NCBI GenBank assembly: GCA_008931825.1
Contig: QXVZ01007685.1
Coordinates: 8,912 to 71,595 of the forward strand
From: Phallusia fumigata
Lineage: Eukaryota; Chordata; Ascidiacea; Phlebobranchia; Ascidiidae
Direction: 5' to 3'
DNA: 62,684 nt
Part shown: one piece after another, positions 1 through 11,483 of the stretch
Numbering within the stretch: the first letter of the stretch is position 1
Layout: each line of letters starts with the position of its first letter
Position numbers and translations under genes: made by a program
The notes under the pieces: model-generated
Database searches by the model: none
What the model saw: only the letters and a program-made list of their open reading frames with translations
Told to the model about the DNA's origin: nothing

Positions 1-94
1 AAGAAGGAATTTCCATTTTTTTGTTTCTGAGTTTAAATAAGCCCTTCCAGTGGAGATTTTTATTTTTGACCTTGTTTGGATTTTTGCTTTGCAG

Positions 95-217
95 ATCGAG
101 GCCTTTCGCAACCTTTCATGCAATGCATCTGATGAGAAACATGAGTGCATTATGGACAATTTCCGACCCGTCCAGCCTTTGAACAACCGAACATTGCATT
201 TTTGTAAACATGAATAA
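95..217 (+). CDS. 3'-terminal exon of an unidentified gene
   Basis: A pyrimidine-rich tract ending in TTTGCAG precedes an open stretch in phase 0 of 40 codons closed by TAA. The peptide starts IEAFRNLSCNASDEKHEC and ends in FCKHE. It has three cysteines and two N-glycosylation sequons (NLS, NRT), which suggests a secreted or lumenal protein. The rest of the gene lies left of the window. I do not recognise the family. The exon is supported by the acceptor and a clean stop only, so a chance ORF is possible. Confidence 0.45.
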   Translation: MEAFRNLSCNASDEKHECIMDNFRPVQPLNNRTLHFCKHE

Positions 218-2190
218 TTCTTGAACAACTATGCAATAGCATTCTAGAGAGTTTAATAAGTGACTTTTCATTCTTAAAGAAATGTCTTGTTTTATTGGTA
301 GAAATGCATGCTGTTAGTGCATTCAGTTGTATGGTCTTGTTATCTGCCAACAAAAACATTTTTATTACCTATGTTTAACCATCCATTCATCACAAACAGT
401 AGGACAAAAAGATTATAAATGGATTTAGTGTCATCTGTTTGTTATTTTCCATCCTAAATGTATGTTGCCACAACAGTTGCAATATTTTGTGATTTTTTCA
501 TGTTTAGTTTTAATCATGGACCCATTGTTTACCTCATGTGTGCCAAGTTGTGTCGGTGTCTAGACATGTTACATTAAATGTGGTATAACATATTAGTATG
601 ATCACATACAGGGATTGATACAGTGTGCTTTAACTACAGTACTGGTCAAACAAAGGGCAATTTTGTGCCCAATTTTAAATTGAATGTAGTTGATTTCCCA
701 GAGTCATTTTAATGTGTTTAATTATCACCATATGTGCTAGCTAGCCCTAAATTTCACAAGTTTTTTTTTCTTTGAGCTTTTATAAATTTGTTTGGATACG
801 TACACAAAACAAGAAGTGCTAAAACAAACCGCTAAAAGAATGGAAGGAAATAAACAGTTTCTGCAAAACGTTGGCTGCTTACAACTACTTAATTTCCATT
901 TGTAAAACTGGATCAAGTACTATATATTTGTGTTAGTGTGCAGTAGTTCGGCACCTAGCCTATTTTTTATAGAGTTTAGCAATTTGTCAAGTCAGATTTA
1001 AGACACAACCAAACAGAATGCTTTGCTGTCATTAGTGGACAATAAAAAAACTTTTGACATTAGTTAACATATAAAAACTGTTTTGCCTTAACAGAAAAAG
1101 CATAACAAACATTCATATTAATTTTTGTTTAATGTTCACGACTTACTTTGAAGGAAATAAACGCAAAACCTTGAAGCGTTTTTAGTACGATCCACGTGTG
1201 GTCGCCAGAGAGTCGATAGCTTCGTGTCACGAACCAAAACAGTCGTGTTTAAGTTTCCAAGCACCACTCAACGCAGAACGTTTAAAGGTAAGTAACCGGG
1301 TACATGACATAGGTTGCCATTTGTGTGTTGACAACATTTCAGTGTGGTTGTCGTTGCTGTCATCTGTGTGACTACCGTTCTTTGAAAGCGGGGCTCATAC
1401 AGTTAAATAATACCAATGTGCAACGTGCTATTAAAAATTTAATTGCCTGTCTTTGGTATTTTTCGTGTACCAATCGGCGTCGAAATTGACTCAACACCCT
1501 GGAAGCTTACGTTCTGTAACGCCATATTAGGCCCGAAGGGTTTTGGGAAAAAGAGCCGCAGACGCGACAGGTCGCTCAAAGTGCAAATATTTAAAGCCGT
1601 AGTACAACCACATAAATTCAACAAAAAAGCAGCAAAACAACCCCTAAATCCTAAATTAAACAGCGGTCGGACGTAAGCCTTTCTATGTCACCTACAAAAC
1701 AAGGTTGCGCTTCATATGAACCGTAAAACCAACAAATGTTACGTTCCACCAAATTACCAGGTAAAATTTCAGGTGTAGCGCACCAGTGCACAAATCGGCA
1801 GCGTGCAATCAAGCATAACACGACGACCACGAATTTTTTTAAGTTTGAAAGGTGCAGTCAAGTTTGCATGCGGGCATTGGGCCAATAATCTGCGAAAATG
1901 AGATTAGACGCTGACCCAGTATAAGCGAGGCCAATGATGTTTGCCGACGAGGTCTTGAAACAATGTTTGTCGTTAGCAAATGCGGCATTTGGGTTACGCG
2001 TGTTTGCCAAGGCTTCTTACGTGAACGCGAAGTCGTATCAATCGCACAGCGTTGTTTGTCAAGCCGCCGGCACTTTGTGTGCCACAGAAGAGGCGTGTCC
2101 CTTGTTCAGAGTCGCCGACGCTATAAATAATACCGGTGTTCCGTAGAGCGACATTAGTGCACAGAAATCCGCGAATTAAACGCTCCTTTG
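218..2190. other. no recognisable gene; possible 5' noncoding exon near 1190-1288
   Basis: AT-rich to about 1140, then richer in CpG. The stretch around 1190-1288 ends in a good splice donor (TTTAAAG followed by gtaagtaac) and contains the palindromic E-box-like CCACGTGTGG, so it could be a promoter or 5' leader exon, but I found no coding exon to join it to. The ORFs at 1443-1676 and 1934-2146 have no recognisable domain and no supporting splice context. Confidence 0.3.
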
Positions 2191-2194
2191 GCCA

Positions 2195-4300
2195 TTTGAT
2201 GATAAATTATTACAGGGAGCTAATAGCGCGGTGCAATGGAAGCAATTTGAGGTTGTTGTAATGTTATGTATTCGAGTTTTGTCGAGTAAGCCGAAAGAGT
2301 AGAGTATAAACACTTAAGTTTAACGTACATTGCTTTCTTGAACAAAAACAATATTTACTAGAGTTAGTCTGATACAATTTGTTGCTTTGTTTTTGATGAC
2401 ACGTTTTTGATAGTAAAGAAGTGCCTTGCCCAATTAAGTACCCCAATCTATATTGCGACACTTGCTAATAGAAATAGGACTAATAAGATTAGCTTTGCAT
2501 GTTAACCTATACGCCTGGTGATTTGCGCTTTTAAGCATGTAACGACTTGGCAAAAATTTTATTCGGTTGTCTAGGGGCGCCAATGTATGTCGGCATGTCT
2601 TGATGTTTGTTCAAGCCGTTGGAACTGTGGGGCGTCCAACATATTGCTGTGAAGGGCCGGTGATCTAATCTAGTTGCGTTTAGGACGACAACACAGTCGT
2701 TCGCCATAAAAGCAACAATAACGTCTCCATGAACGCAGAGGGCGGTCCGCGATACAATACAGGGAGCACACAGTCTCCTAAAACCACAAGGAATGTTTAT
2801 TACAATGCGCTTTTCCTCCTTCACAACCTACGTGGTGATTGGTTGGCGATGGCCTAACTTGGTCTTTATTTGCTCAACAAGCACTTGATAAGGAGTTGGG
2901 TAGGCAGACATAGGTGTTTGATAATCCTCGCAGTTGGTGTGATGTTGGCATTGGAATGTAAACGTTGGGCACATTCCAGTGATAAGGTATTAGTTGCTTT
3001 TGCGGCAATCTTGAAGTGCTTAAATGTATGGAAGAGCGGTTACTTCTTAGTCCTGCGAGCGGCGACCAACGCAGTTTGTCGGGAGCATACATTCCCCAAT
3101 TTAACTTGACTCATAACGGCATGGGCGACGAATTAAGTCAGCGGATCTTGGCGATGGTACGACAGATTGGGTTTGAAGTTAGTGATACGATGTGTTTTGA
3201 GGAGTTTAATTGTGAGCGGTGGGGACGTTTGTGCTGCAAACACCCTGATGAGTTCTCAGAGACTACCCAGTGGTAGAAAGACCATCACGTTTTTAATTAT
3301 GTGATGCCTTTGCCTATTAAAAAATGCAAATAGGGCCATAAACGTTTTGGTTNAGTTGATGATAAATTATTACTGGAAACTCGGAAGCAATTTGAAGTTG
3401 TTGTAATGTTATGTATCCGGGTTTTGTCGAGTTAGCCGTAAGAGTATTTTAACATTGAAAGGATTTTGAGACAATTAAAACTAAAGTTTCACGTACGTTG
3501 CTTTCTTAAAAAAACAACAACATTTACTAGAGTTATTCTGATACAATTTGCTGCTTTGTAAGAGAGACACGTTTTTGATAGTAAGGAAGTGCCTTGCCCA
3601 ATGAAGTACCACAATTTATATCGCGACACTTGCTAATAGAAATAGGACTATGTTTGTCGGCATGTATTGATGTTTGTTCAAGCCGTTGGAACTGTGGGGC
3701 GTCGCAACATATTGCTGTGAAGGGCCGGTGATCTAATCTAGTTGCGTTTAGGACGACAACACAGCCGTTCGCCATAAAAGCAACAATAACGTCTCCATGA
3801 ACGCAGAGGGCGGTCCGCGATACAATACAGGGAGCACACAGTCTCCTAAAACCACAAGGAATGTTTATTACAATGCGCTTTTCCTCCTTCACAACCTACG
3901 TGGTGATTGGTTGGAGATGACCTAACTTGGTCTTTATTTGCTCAACAAGCACTTGATAAAGAGTTGGATAGGCAGACGTAGGTGTTTGATAATCCTCGTA
4001 GTTGGTGTGATGCAGTTTGTCGGTAGGATACATTCCCCAATTTAACTTGACTCATAACGGCACTGGCGACGCATTAAGTCCGCGGATCTTGGCGGTGGTA
4101 CAACAGATTGGGTTGGAAGTTAGTGATAAGACTTTAAATGTGTTTTAAGGAGTTTAATTGTGAGCGGTGGGGACGTTTGCGCTGCAAACACCATGATGAG
4201 TTCTCAGAGACTACCCAGTGGTAGAAAGACATCACGTTTTTAATTGTGCGATTCCTTTGCCTGTTATAAAATGCAAATAGGGCCATAAACGTTTTGGTTG
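2195..4300. repeat. N-joined double copy of one ~1-kb segment (probable unmerged haplotypes)
   Basis: Segment 2195-3352 and segment 3354-4300 are diverged copies of the same sequence, separated by the single N at 3353. Both start near GATGATAAATTATTAC and both end GGGCCATAAACGTTTTGGTT. The copies differ by substitutions and by indels of tens of bases. Both contain a minus-strand ORF starting MKEEKRIVINIPCGFRR (2531-2824 and 3533-3892) and a plus-strand ORF tail ending SETTQW. The position of the N exactly at the junction argues for two allelic contig ends laid side by side, not a biological tandem duplication. Confidence 0.65.
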
Positions 4301-6857
4301 TAGCTCGGCTCGTAAATCAGCTTAACATGTCTGGGGAGAAATTGAGAGCTGGCAATGGTTCAAAAACCCGGTCTTTGATGGTCAATACGTGAATGTAAAC
4401 GACTTTGAATGAAATGAATTGCAACCGGATATGTGTAATCGGGTCCCAGTGAAGTTCCTCAGACCTACAGAGCATCGCAAGGATGTACTCCAACGGTTTA
4501 ACCTTACAAAGCTTCGTAAATGGTGTGTTATTGATTGCGCTGTAGTTCCGTTGGTATAAATTTAGCCGACTTCTAGCATCGAAGAGAACCGAGTTTTGTA
4601 AGGTAAAATGTTCTGACGTTGAAGGATGGAAGAAACGTGCAGTTGTGGTTGGTGTTAAAGCGATTCAGACGGACCAAACAAGGACATGATGCCACATTCT
4701 TGTCCTCACATGGTAGAAGGCTTTACGTCCTTCGTAATGGGTAACATCCGACAATCGACTACATGTTAGGGGCCCGGTGGTTTAAAGTAGACATTCGCGT
4801 AAGCGACATATCCATAAGCGCAGATTTTGCGAGAAAATATGCGCTTTCGGCGAGGCGTGCGAGGACCATCGAGGCGCAGCCACTAAAGAATTTGAACAGC
4901 TCCTTATTTGGAGAGCCTCGCCGGGAAGGCCGCTTTCACCGTCTGTGACATCACAACCGGCGTGAGAGAAGTTTTTGGGCGCAACAGCACGAGGGGGTGC
5001 GCATTTCGAGCAGTATATGCTTCCTGTGGGCTTGGCGAATGCAATAGGTTTTGTAGTGATTTTGACAGAGCTTACCATAATCGGCAGCTGCAAAAATGTG
5101 AATAACTAGCGTGTGACGCGTGACATTTTATTTAAAATTGAGCAAGCCGTTGTCCATGTGCGGTTAACCAGTACTTTAGTTATAGGCAACTGATTCGCAG
5201 CAGCGGTGCAATACAGTTTTGTCAAAAATCTGTTCTGGACAATGAATTTTCAACGTTACGCATATAATGTAGAAATCGAAAAACAAATGATGCAGGGAGA
5301 GGGAGGGAGTTACACTCACTAATCGTTTCAAAGTTCTCAAGCGAACGGCACAGTAAATGCGAGTAGCAGAGACATCAAATGCGTAAACAGGGTGTAATCT
5401 CACCCATTAATCGGCTGTCACTTTAACACGAGCTGTTTACTTGCATCACCGTGTGATATTTGCCGAAAAACTCACACGATCCCGTTTTGTGTTCCGCTAC
5501 GCGCGTGAGGTGCGCTGTGTGAACGGACTGACCTACTTGTTGGGATTATAAGGACCCTTATCACAGTCGAAAGCGTAGTGTTTCATCAGACAGACAATGG
5601 CGACTGGTGGCAAAGTCTACGAAGCGTTCAGGTTGTACAGGTTTCCTTACAGTATGCTTGGCGTTTGGCATGAAGTTAGATAGATACTTGGTGTTAATGC
5701 TCCGCAAGACTATGCACCGGACATAGATTCGGTTAGATGCATTTCAGGCGCTGTTGTGTTAGTCACAATGTTTAGATATTACGCGCAACTTCCGTCCCAC
5801 GGGTTGTGACTGTCAGGTAACTGACAAGCGAGAATCGTCGTTGACTTAACACGCAGCCTCCACTGTTGTCCTGCTTTCATTTGGCGTCTTTGCGTAGCCC
5901 GAAGCCCAATGTTGATGCTAGTTAATGACAACAGAAAAGAAATGGTATCTTGAAAGTCGTGGCCGATCGCCTAATGTAGCTTTAAAATTTGCATTGCCAA
6001 GTTAGTTGAATAGAGGGCGAAGCAATTAGCAGTCATTGTCTTTTAAAGCCCGCAAACTATTTGCGGCAAGTGATCTCAAACGTAGGAACCTGTTGTAATT
6101 AGAATAGGAGAGTGTCGTACCATTTGCTGAGTTGTTTATACATTTGTGCCCATTAAAGCGCTAGCCGTAAACGCAAAACCTCCGAATAACGGTTCCTACA
6201 GATAATTGACCAACCCACCTACTATTCTACACTGCACTAAGAAATACATAGGACGGCAATGGCGACGTACCGTAAAGGTCTACGTGCAGCGAATCGCGGT
6301 AAGACTATTGGTGCCCTCGACGTCAGGTCCGTAAAAATGCCTTTAGGACGAACCGACAGCGGCGGTCATGTATCAAAATTCACTTAACTATGTGAACTAT
6401 TCACACGAGAAGCGAGCGTGACAACCGACTGCGTTGTTCTCGTCCTGATTGCGGCGATGCGTCGTTGCAATAGCCGGTTCCCAACAGGTATTAACGCACC
6501 AGTTCAGTTATTACGCGAAGAACCACGATCTGGACGATACGCCCCAGGGTGGAGGTTTCTAAAACGAACGGAGATCGGTCAGGCTTTGTGTGATGCTTAT
6601 ACAGTAATTGTATTTCAGTCTTTTGGTGCAGCGAGTGTTCAACAAGCAATGGTGACCGAATAGATTAGCAGGGCTTTGAAGATAGTGTAAATGGGATACA
6701 TTTCATGTTGGATGTGAACCATTTGTGGAAACTTTAAAAACGTCTAAGGCTTTGTTTCCAAATCATAGATGCTAATATTGTGATAAAACTTTTTTCTTCA
6801 GAAACGGGATAGTCTGTATTTTTATCTGGTCCTATAACTGAGCAAAGTTAACAAGTC
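4301..6857. other. CpG-richer tract with coding-like but broken fragments
   Basis: No gene model can be supported. A stretch near 4326-4555 reads on the plus strand with one internal stop; it contains ESWQWFKNPVFDGQYVNV and, after the stop, KFLRPTEHRKDVLQRFNLT. ORFs at 4908-5105 and 6418-6663 (the latter opens at GTG, not ATG) lack splice context. ATGs at 5597 and 6266 sit in similar contexts (ggcaATGGCGAC or similar) and open short frames of 28 and about 40 codons. This may be a decayed gene or mobile element; I cannot identify it. The last 60 bases hold a TTTTTTCTTCAG acceptor (ends 6801) that probably belongs to the next gene. Confidence 0.3.
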
Positions 6858-8749
6858 ATGGAAGGTGTGCGAAAGAAGGTAGCCGATCTGCGGAATCAGC
6901 TGGAAGAAAAGGACGAAATAATCTCCAGATTATGCGCGGAAAAAGAAGAGCAAAATCAGCAGATTCAAGAGGTGTGCTAAAAAAAACTTTGTAGTATTTT
7001 AAACTTTTCAAATTACATTTCGTCGCTTTACCTTGGCACGAATTTTAATTTGTATTCTGCATCATGGTGCCGCATATTTTCGTGCAACGAAAATTGACAC
7101 CCTTGAGGGTATTGGTTCTAACATTCTTGTATATTTCAGTTGGAAAACCTAAACAAAAGTCTAGGATTCAAACATGAAACTGCCTGCAAAGATTTGGAAA
7201 ATGCTGAAGAAAAACTTGAAATTGCCGAGAAAACAAAGAGCACATTGGAAATGTAAGGAACAAACTTTGCTTTTTTCTCTACTGAAGCACATAGTTATTG
7301 TTTTTAATCGTATCTCATTTTGTAGATCCTACACGGACACAACCACCAACACACGAAACCAGGTGAGACCGTTTAACTTTCGAGCCGAAACACACATGCG
7401 TTCAAGAAGTCCTTTGTTAAGGCTTCAACGTTTGCTGACAAGCGGGAAGCTGGTTTTTCCAGCACAAACGAATGCAATAGAGATCTACAAATCTGATCCT
7501 ATTGCAATATCCTATGCATCTCAAATGTGAACAAACCAAAAAACGTAACAAAGTTATATAAGTCCAATCACGTGAAAAACTTTGTCCCCCGACAGTGTCG
7601 TCAAAGGCAAAGTGGGCAGGCAAAATAAACATCGTTGTGCAGGAAAAAACCTATAAGTTTAAATAACAACTGCATGCTTGTAACAAACGTCGAAATGTGC
7701 ACATTTTGCGTAACGAATATTGTTGAACTACAGGTTGAGAACCTCGAACGCGAATTGGACATTACACAGAGCGAATTGGATTCCTACAAAGCAAGATGTC
7801 GTGAGGTAGGTTTGTCGTTACAAAGCGATAGCTAAACATTTAAAACTAATGTTTAAAACATAACTGCCAGAGAACTTGTATGTAGTGAATATATTTCGTT
7901 GCAAACGTTTCGACAATCGCTGTTGTCATCATCAGTGCATACTGACGAGGCTTAACAGCAATTTACGAAATGTTTGACATAAAATGTATTCACAATATGC
8001 AAGTTCTCTGGCAGGTATTCAAGTCTGTATCTTGTGTTCCTATAGAAATTTATACCCCTTTATTTTATTTAAAAGGCCGAGGAAGGACGCGAGAATGCCG
8101 AAAGAGAAGTTGTCGTGCTCAATTCGAGGATCGACACTCTAGAAAGTAAGGGACAATAAACGTTGTTGTTGTACGACACTTGATCATAAGCTCTTGTTTT
8201 GAAGCCAGGTCGTGTAAACAACTGCAGCACATTCTTTAGCAAACCTACATAAAATTCTCGTGTAGTATATTTCCTGTTTAATGTTGATTCGAAGAGGGTT
8301 GACAGTCTGGTCATTGAACAACACACAAGTTGGCCAGATTCTGTTATTTTTGCTCACGTTATGATAATTTCTGCAAAGATCGGTATGATACCTCATGGGG
8401 GTAGATGGGTTACCTTAAATTATAAACCCGCAACAGAAAAATAGTGTTATAAATTACCAGAGGTTTTTGGAACATATCGGACAAAATGTAGTAGAAGTTT
8501 GTGTAGAAAAATGACATTTTCATGTTCTTAGGCACAATAATTTTAAATCAATGTTGTCGTAGAAACCACACAGCACGGATACCAAGAATAGCTTAATTAA
8601 AAACATAACTGCCAGAGAACTTGTGTATTGTATTTAGTATAATGTCATCATATGTTTGTCCTTTAGACGATCTAGAAACGGTGGAATCGAAATACAAGAT
8701 GGCGAAGGATGACTTGGAACGCACTTTAGCTGAATTGAACGAAATCTGA
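6858..8749 (+). CDS. mini-tropomyosin gene A (tropomyosin-derived coiled-coil protein)
   Basis: Six exons: 6858-6971, 7140-7252, 7326-7362, 7734-7805, 8076-8145, 8667-8749; all junctions are GT-AG and phase-consistent, giving 162 residues. Exon 1 is 114 nt (38 codons, MEGVRKKVADLRNQLEEKDE...), matching the size of tropomyosin exon 1a. Exon 2 carries NAEEKLEIAEK, close to the DAQEKLELAEK of tropomyosin exon 2. The 70-nt exon 5 (AEEGRENAEREVVVL) and the final 27-codon exon (NDLETVESKYKMAKDDLERT) resemble tropomyosin exons 8 and 9. Almost the whole protein is charged heptad-repeat coiled coil. Full-length tropomyosin is 284 residues, so the middle is missing. An actin-binding or cytoskeletal role is inferred from the family only. 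A TTTTTTCTTCAG acceptor 57 nt upstream of the ATG suggests a trans-spliced leader or a 5' UTR intron. Confidence 0.7.
7861..8042. mobile_element. MITE-like element with CTGCCAGAGAACTTG terminal inverted repeats
   Basis: Lies in intron 4 of mini-tropomyosin gene A. CTGCCAGAGAACTTGTAT (7864-7881) is the inverse of ATGCAAGTTCTCTGGCAG (7997-8014) with one mismatch. The interior contains GTTTCGACAATCGCTGTTGTC. A partial copy lies at 8605-8624 in the next intron, another end at 16369-16456 in gene D intron 1, and a diverged copy at 52779-52876. The tail CAAGTCTGTATCTTGTGTTC after the right repeat also recurs in the 52.8-kb copy, so the mobile unit extends past the inverted repeat. No coding capacity. 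Confidence 0.65.
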
Positions 8750-10239
8750 TCGACAACAACGAACCAACGACAACAATATGTTTGCGACCAGTTCAACAAC
8801 AACTGAAGCAAACGGACCGAACATTTCAACTGAAAAATTCAGATATAAGTGACAGGAAACACGTTACAACTAAAACAGTAATACGTCGACGCCACCAAAA
8901 AGTCGTATTCAAACCAAGTAAATGCGTTTACAACACCCTCTAAAACTATAATAACTCGCAATTTGGTGGTGTTTTATTTCCCAGCCATGTGCATAACAAC
9001 CCAATTGCACTCAATGCACTATTTCTCGCTTTTATGTACAGACGCTTTTAAGACGTATTACCCGTTGTATCTATATCAGCGCTATATACTGTATATGTTG
9101 TATGTCAGTGTGTGCTTAGTATTATATGTACGTCAGTCCAGTTGCTTTTTACCAATTGCTGACTCGGCCCCCACAAGTTTCATGTACCGTTTGCTTTATA
9201 TATATTTATATATACTCGCTCTACTTTTATGACATTGTACTGTTGTTTTATATGCGCTGTATCATGAAGTGTTACAAGCAGCTCTGCCCTGCTGGGCAAC
9301 CTTCCCCTTATCGGAGGCACGTATCAGTGTATATGCTTTTGCGGCTTTCTGAATGCATTGAATTACGCGTTGAAACGTCTTGGCGTTGTGCTTTTGTTTA
9401 ACCACGATTTTCGACACTTTGCGAGTATAGGAAGGCGTTTGCCAAGCTCTTGTATTTGGACATTTCTTGGTATTTTAACAGTGTAAAAAATATTCACAAT
9501 CCAGAAATGCTTCCCACTTTGCTTCCAATAACCTATACAAAGATACAGCTGAATCTTTAAACCCACATTCGAGTGTCCGCGTTCGTATAAGATANTCAGT
9601 TTTGAGGAAAAGCTGTCTCGAGCCCACAGGGTGATTATCTGCTCTGAAATAAAAAGTTTAGCCTCTGATAGGGTAAAAAATAGACTGCGTAATGATACAG
9701 TATTTGGCGTTTAGTTTGTGCAAAAGGCGTCTGTAAGTTCTAGTGCCATAAATGGATACAAAAACACCAGCGATTTTTGTACAAATTCAGGCCTGTATGC
9801 TGAGTGAACTAGTTAAAGGCTGTAAGCGTGGAAGCGATAAGCAATTTTTTTGTAACTATGCTAAACTGGTTTGTCAGAGTTTGACAAAAATTGACAAAAG
9901 TCAGCTGCTGTGTGCAAGATACAAAAGCAGCAGAAAAGTGTTAAACTACAAAAGCCAAAGCAACAGAACCATCGCGTATCTTCTAACCATGCCCGAATGA
10001 ACTAGGACGTTTTACTTGTTTAACACCATCGGTTTGCTGACCACAGGAATTGAAGCTTGCGGCGCAAAACCTTAAAAACACGCAGACACATTGTAAACAA
10101 AATTAAAGCGTGCGAAGGAATGTGGAAACGTGACATCACGGCCCATAATTTGCACAGAGCTGAAAAAACAGCGTGTTATTTGTGTCCTAGCGCAAGTGCA
10201 GAATAGCTTAGTCGTGTCAAACCTTGCTGTGTGTTTGTA
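8750..10239. other. intergenic, genes A to B
   Basis: Contains the 3' flank of gene A and, presumably, the promoter of gene B. A contig join N is at 9595 with no obvious overlap duplication. There is a TA-rich run near 9195-9220. ORFs at 8963-9401 and 9752-10000 show no domain and no splice support. I see no further member of the coiled-coil family here. Confidence 0.4.
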
Positions 10240-11483
10240 ATGGAACAGGTTAAAAGGAAGATTGCCGAATTGAAGAAGCAGGTGGACGAAAAGGACGATG
10301 TAATTGATAAGCTCCAAGAGGAACTTAGAAGCAAAGATCTCACAATACAAGAGGTAAAATCATTCGACAATGTTTGTGCAATAGACTTGGTCAGAATAAT
10401 ATGCAAAAGTGACAAACTAGTTTTCCTTTTCGTGTTAAAAATTACAAGTCTTAGTCTATTTTTTTGGCATATTTCTGCACAAAGTTAACAGCCAATCCTG
10501 CGATGCCTAAAATAAAACGGCACGAACTTCATTTATACACGTAAAACGTCATGAAGTTTTAGTGTCCACAACCATTGTGTATTTTTTTGTTTTTCCGACT
10601 GCATGGGGATTGACAAGCTCACTCGTGTTTCAAACCGATTTGGATCTGGCCCCAAAGCGCTCTCTAGCAATACTAGCGGTTTCGAAAAAAAATAATGATT
10701 TTTGTCTGCATTATCTGGCAGCTTCAAACAAAGAATCGCGAAACTGAAAGTCAAGTCGAGTTACATAGAACTGGAAAAGAATCTTTGGAAGGTACGTGTT
10801 TTGTTTCGTAGAACAAGACAAAATTTTGTTCACTCTTGAATGGTTGCTTTCTTAGATCAAAGAGACAGTTTCAAGGAGAGCGCCGGTAGGGTAAGTAAAT
10901 TTGGCATAATTAACGATTACATGTAAAGCGCCCAGATGCTAAAACATTACACACTCAAATTTACCCGTATAAGCAAAAATACAAAAACAAAAATTGAAAA
11001 TTAGTTTGAAAGATTTATATTGTTTACAATGTCAGTTATCACTACTTGTCATATTTTAAAGGCGCAACTGGAAAAGGACGAGATGGAACGAGAAAACGCC
11101 AGCCTTCAGTGTCAAATTGAGGCATTGCACGGTAAAATGATACGACTTTCTTTGAATTAACCTAACCAGTTTTTTCTGGTTTGGCCAAAGCTGTTACGCG
11201 CGGAATCCCCTGATTTCGATCTACTGTGTTTAACGTGAACGCAAGTTTACTTGCAAACGTTCTATCAAAGTATCACAGCCAAAATAAAGACTTGAAACAC
11301 AGAAATTAATACATTTTTGTGTGAACCAAAAATGCAAATAGCCCTATGGATTTAAAACAATACCTTAAAAATGCTTTTAAAACTAATGTATTTTTAACAG
11401 AACAACTGAAACAAGCAGAAGTGAGGTACGACGGGGTTAAAGCTGAATTGGACAGGACTCTCGGTGAGCTCCGGGAGATGTGA
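10240..11483 (+). CDS. mini-tropomyosin gene B
   Basis: Five exons: 10240-10353, 10722-10791, 10856-10890, 11062-11131, 11401-11483; phases close and give 123 residues. Exon 1 is again exactly 114 nt (MEQVKRKIAELKKQVDEK...), clearly paralogous to gene A exon 1. The penultimate exon is 70 nt and the last exon has 27 codons (EQLKQAEVRYDGVKAELDRT..., ending LREM). It lacks the 72-nt exon that genes A, C and D carry before the 70-nt exon, making it the shortest member. The protein is a nearly continuous coiled coil with no other domain. AATAAA at 11490-11495 lies 7 nt after the stop. Function is not known; family membership rests on exon sizes, phase and heptad sequence. Confidence 0.65.

Noticed and set aside
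1443..2146. ORFs at 1443-1676 and 1934-2146 as genes
   Set aside because: No domain, no splice context, overlapping ORFs on the other strand; length is within chance for the higher GC there.
2531..3892. Repeated minus-strand ORF starting MKEEKRIVINIPCGFRR as a duplicated gene
   Set aside because: The two copies lie on either side of an N inside an overlap duplication; one locus, no domain, no splice context.
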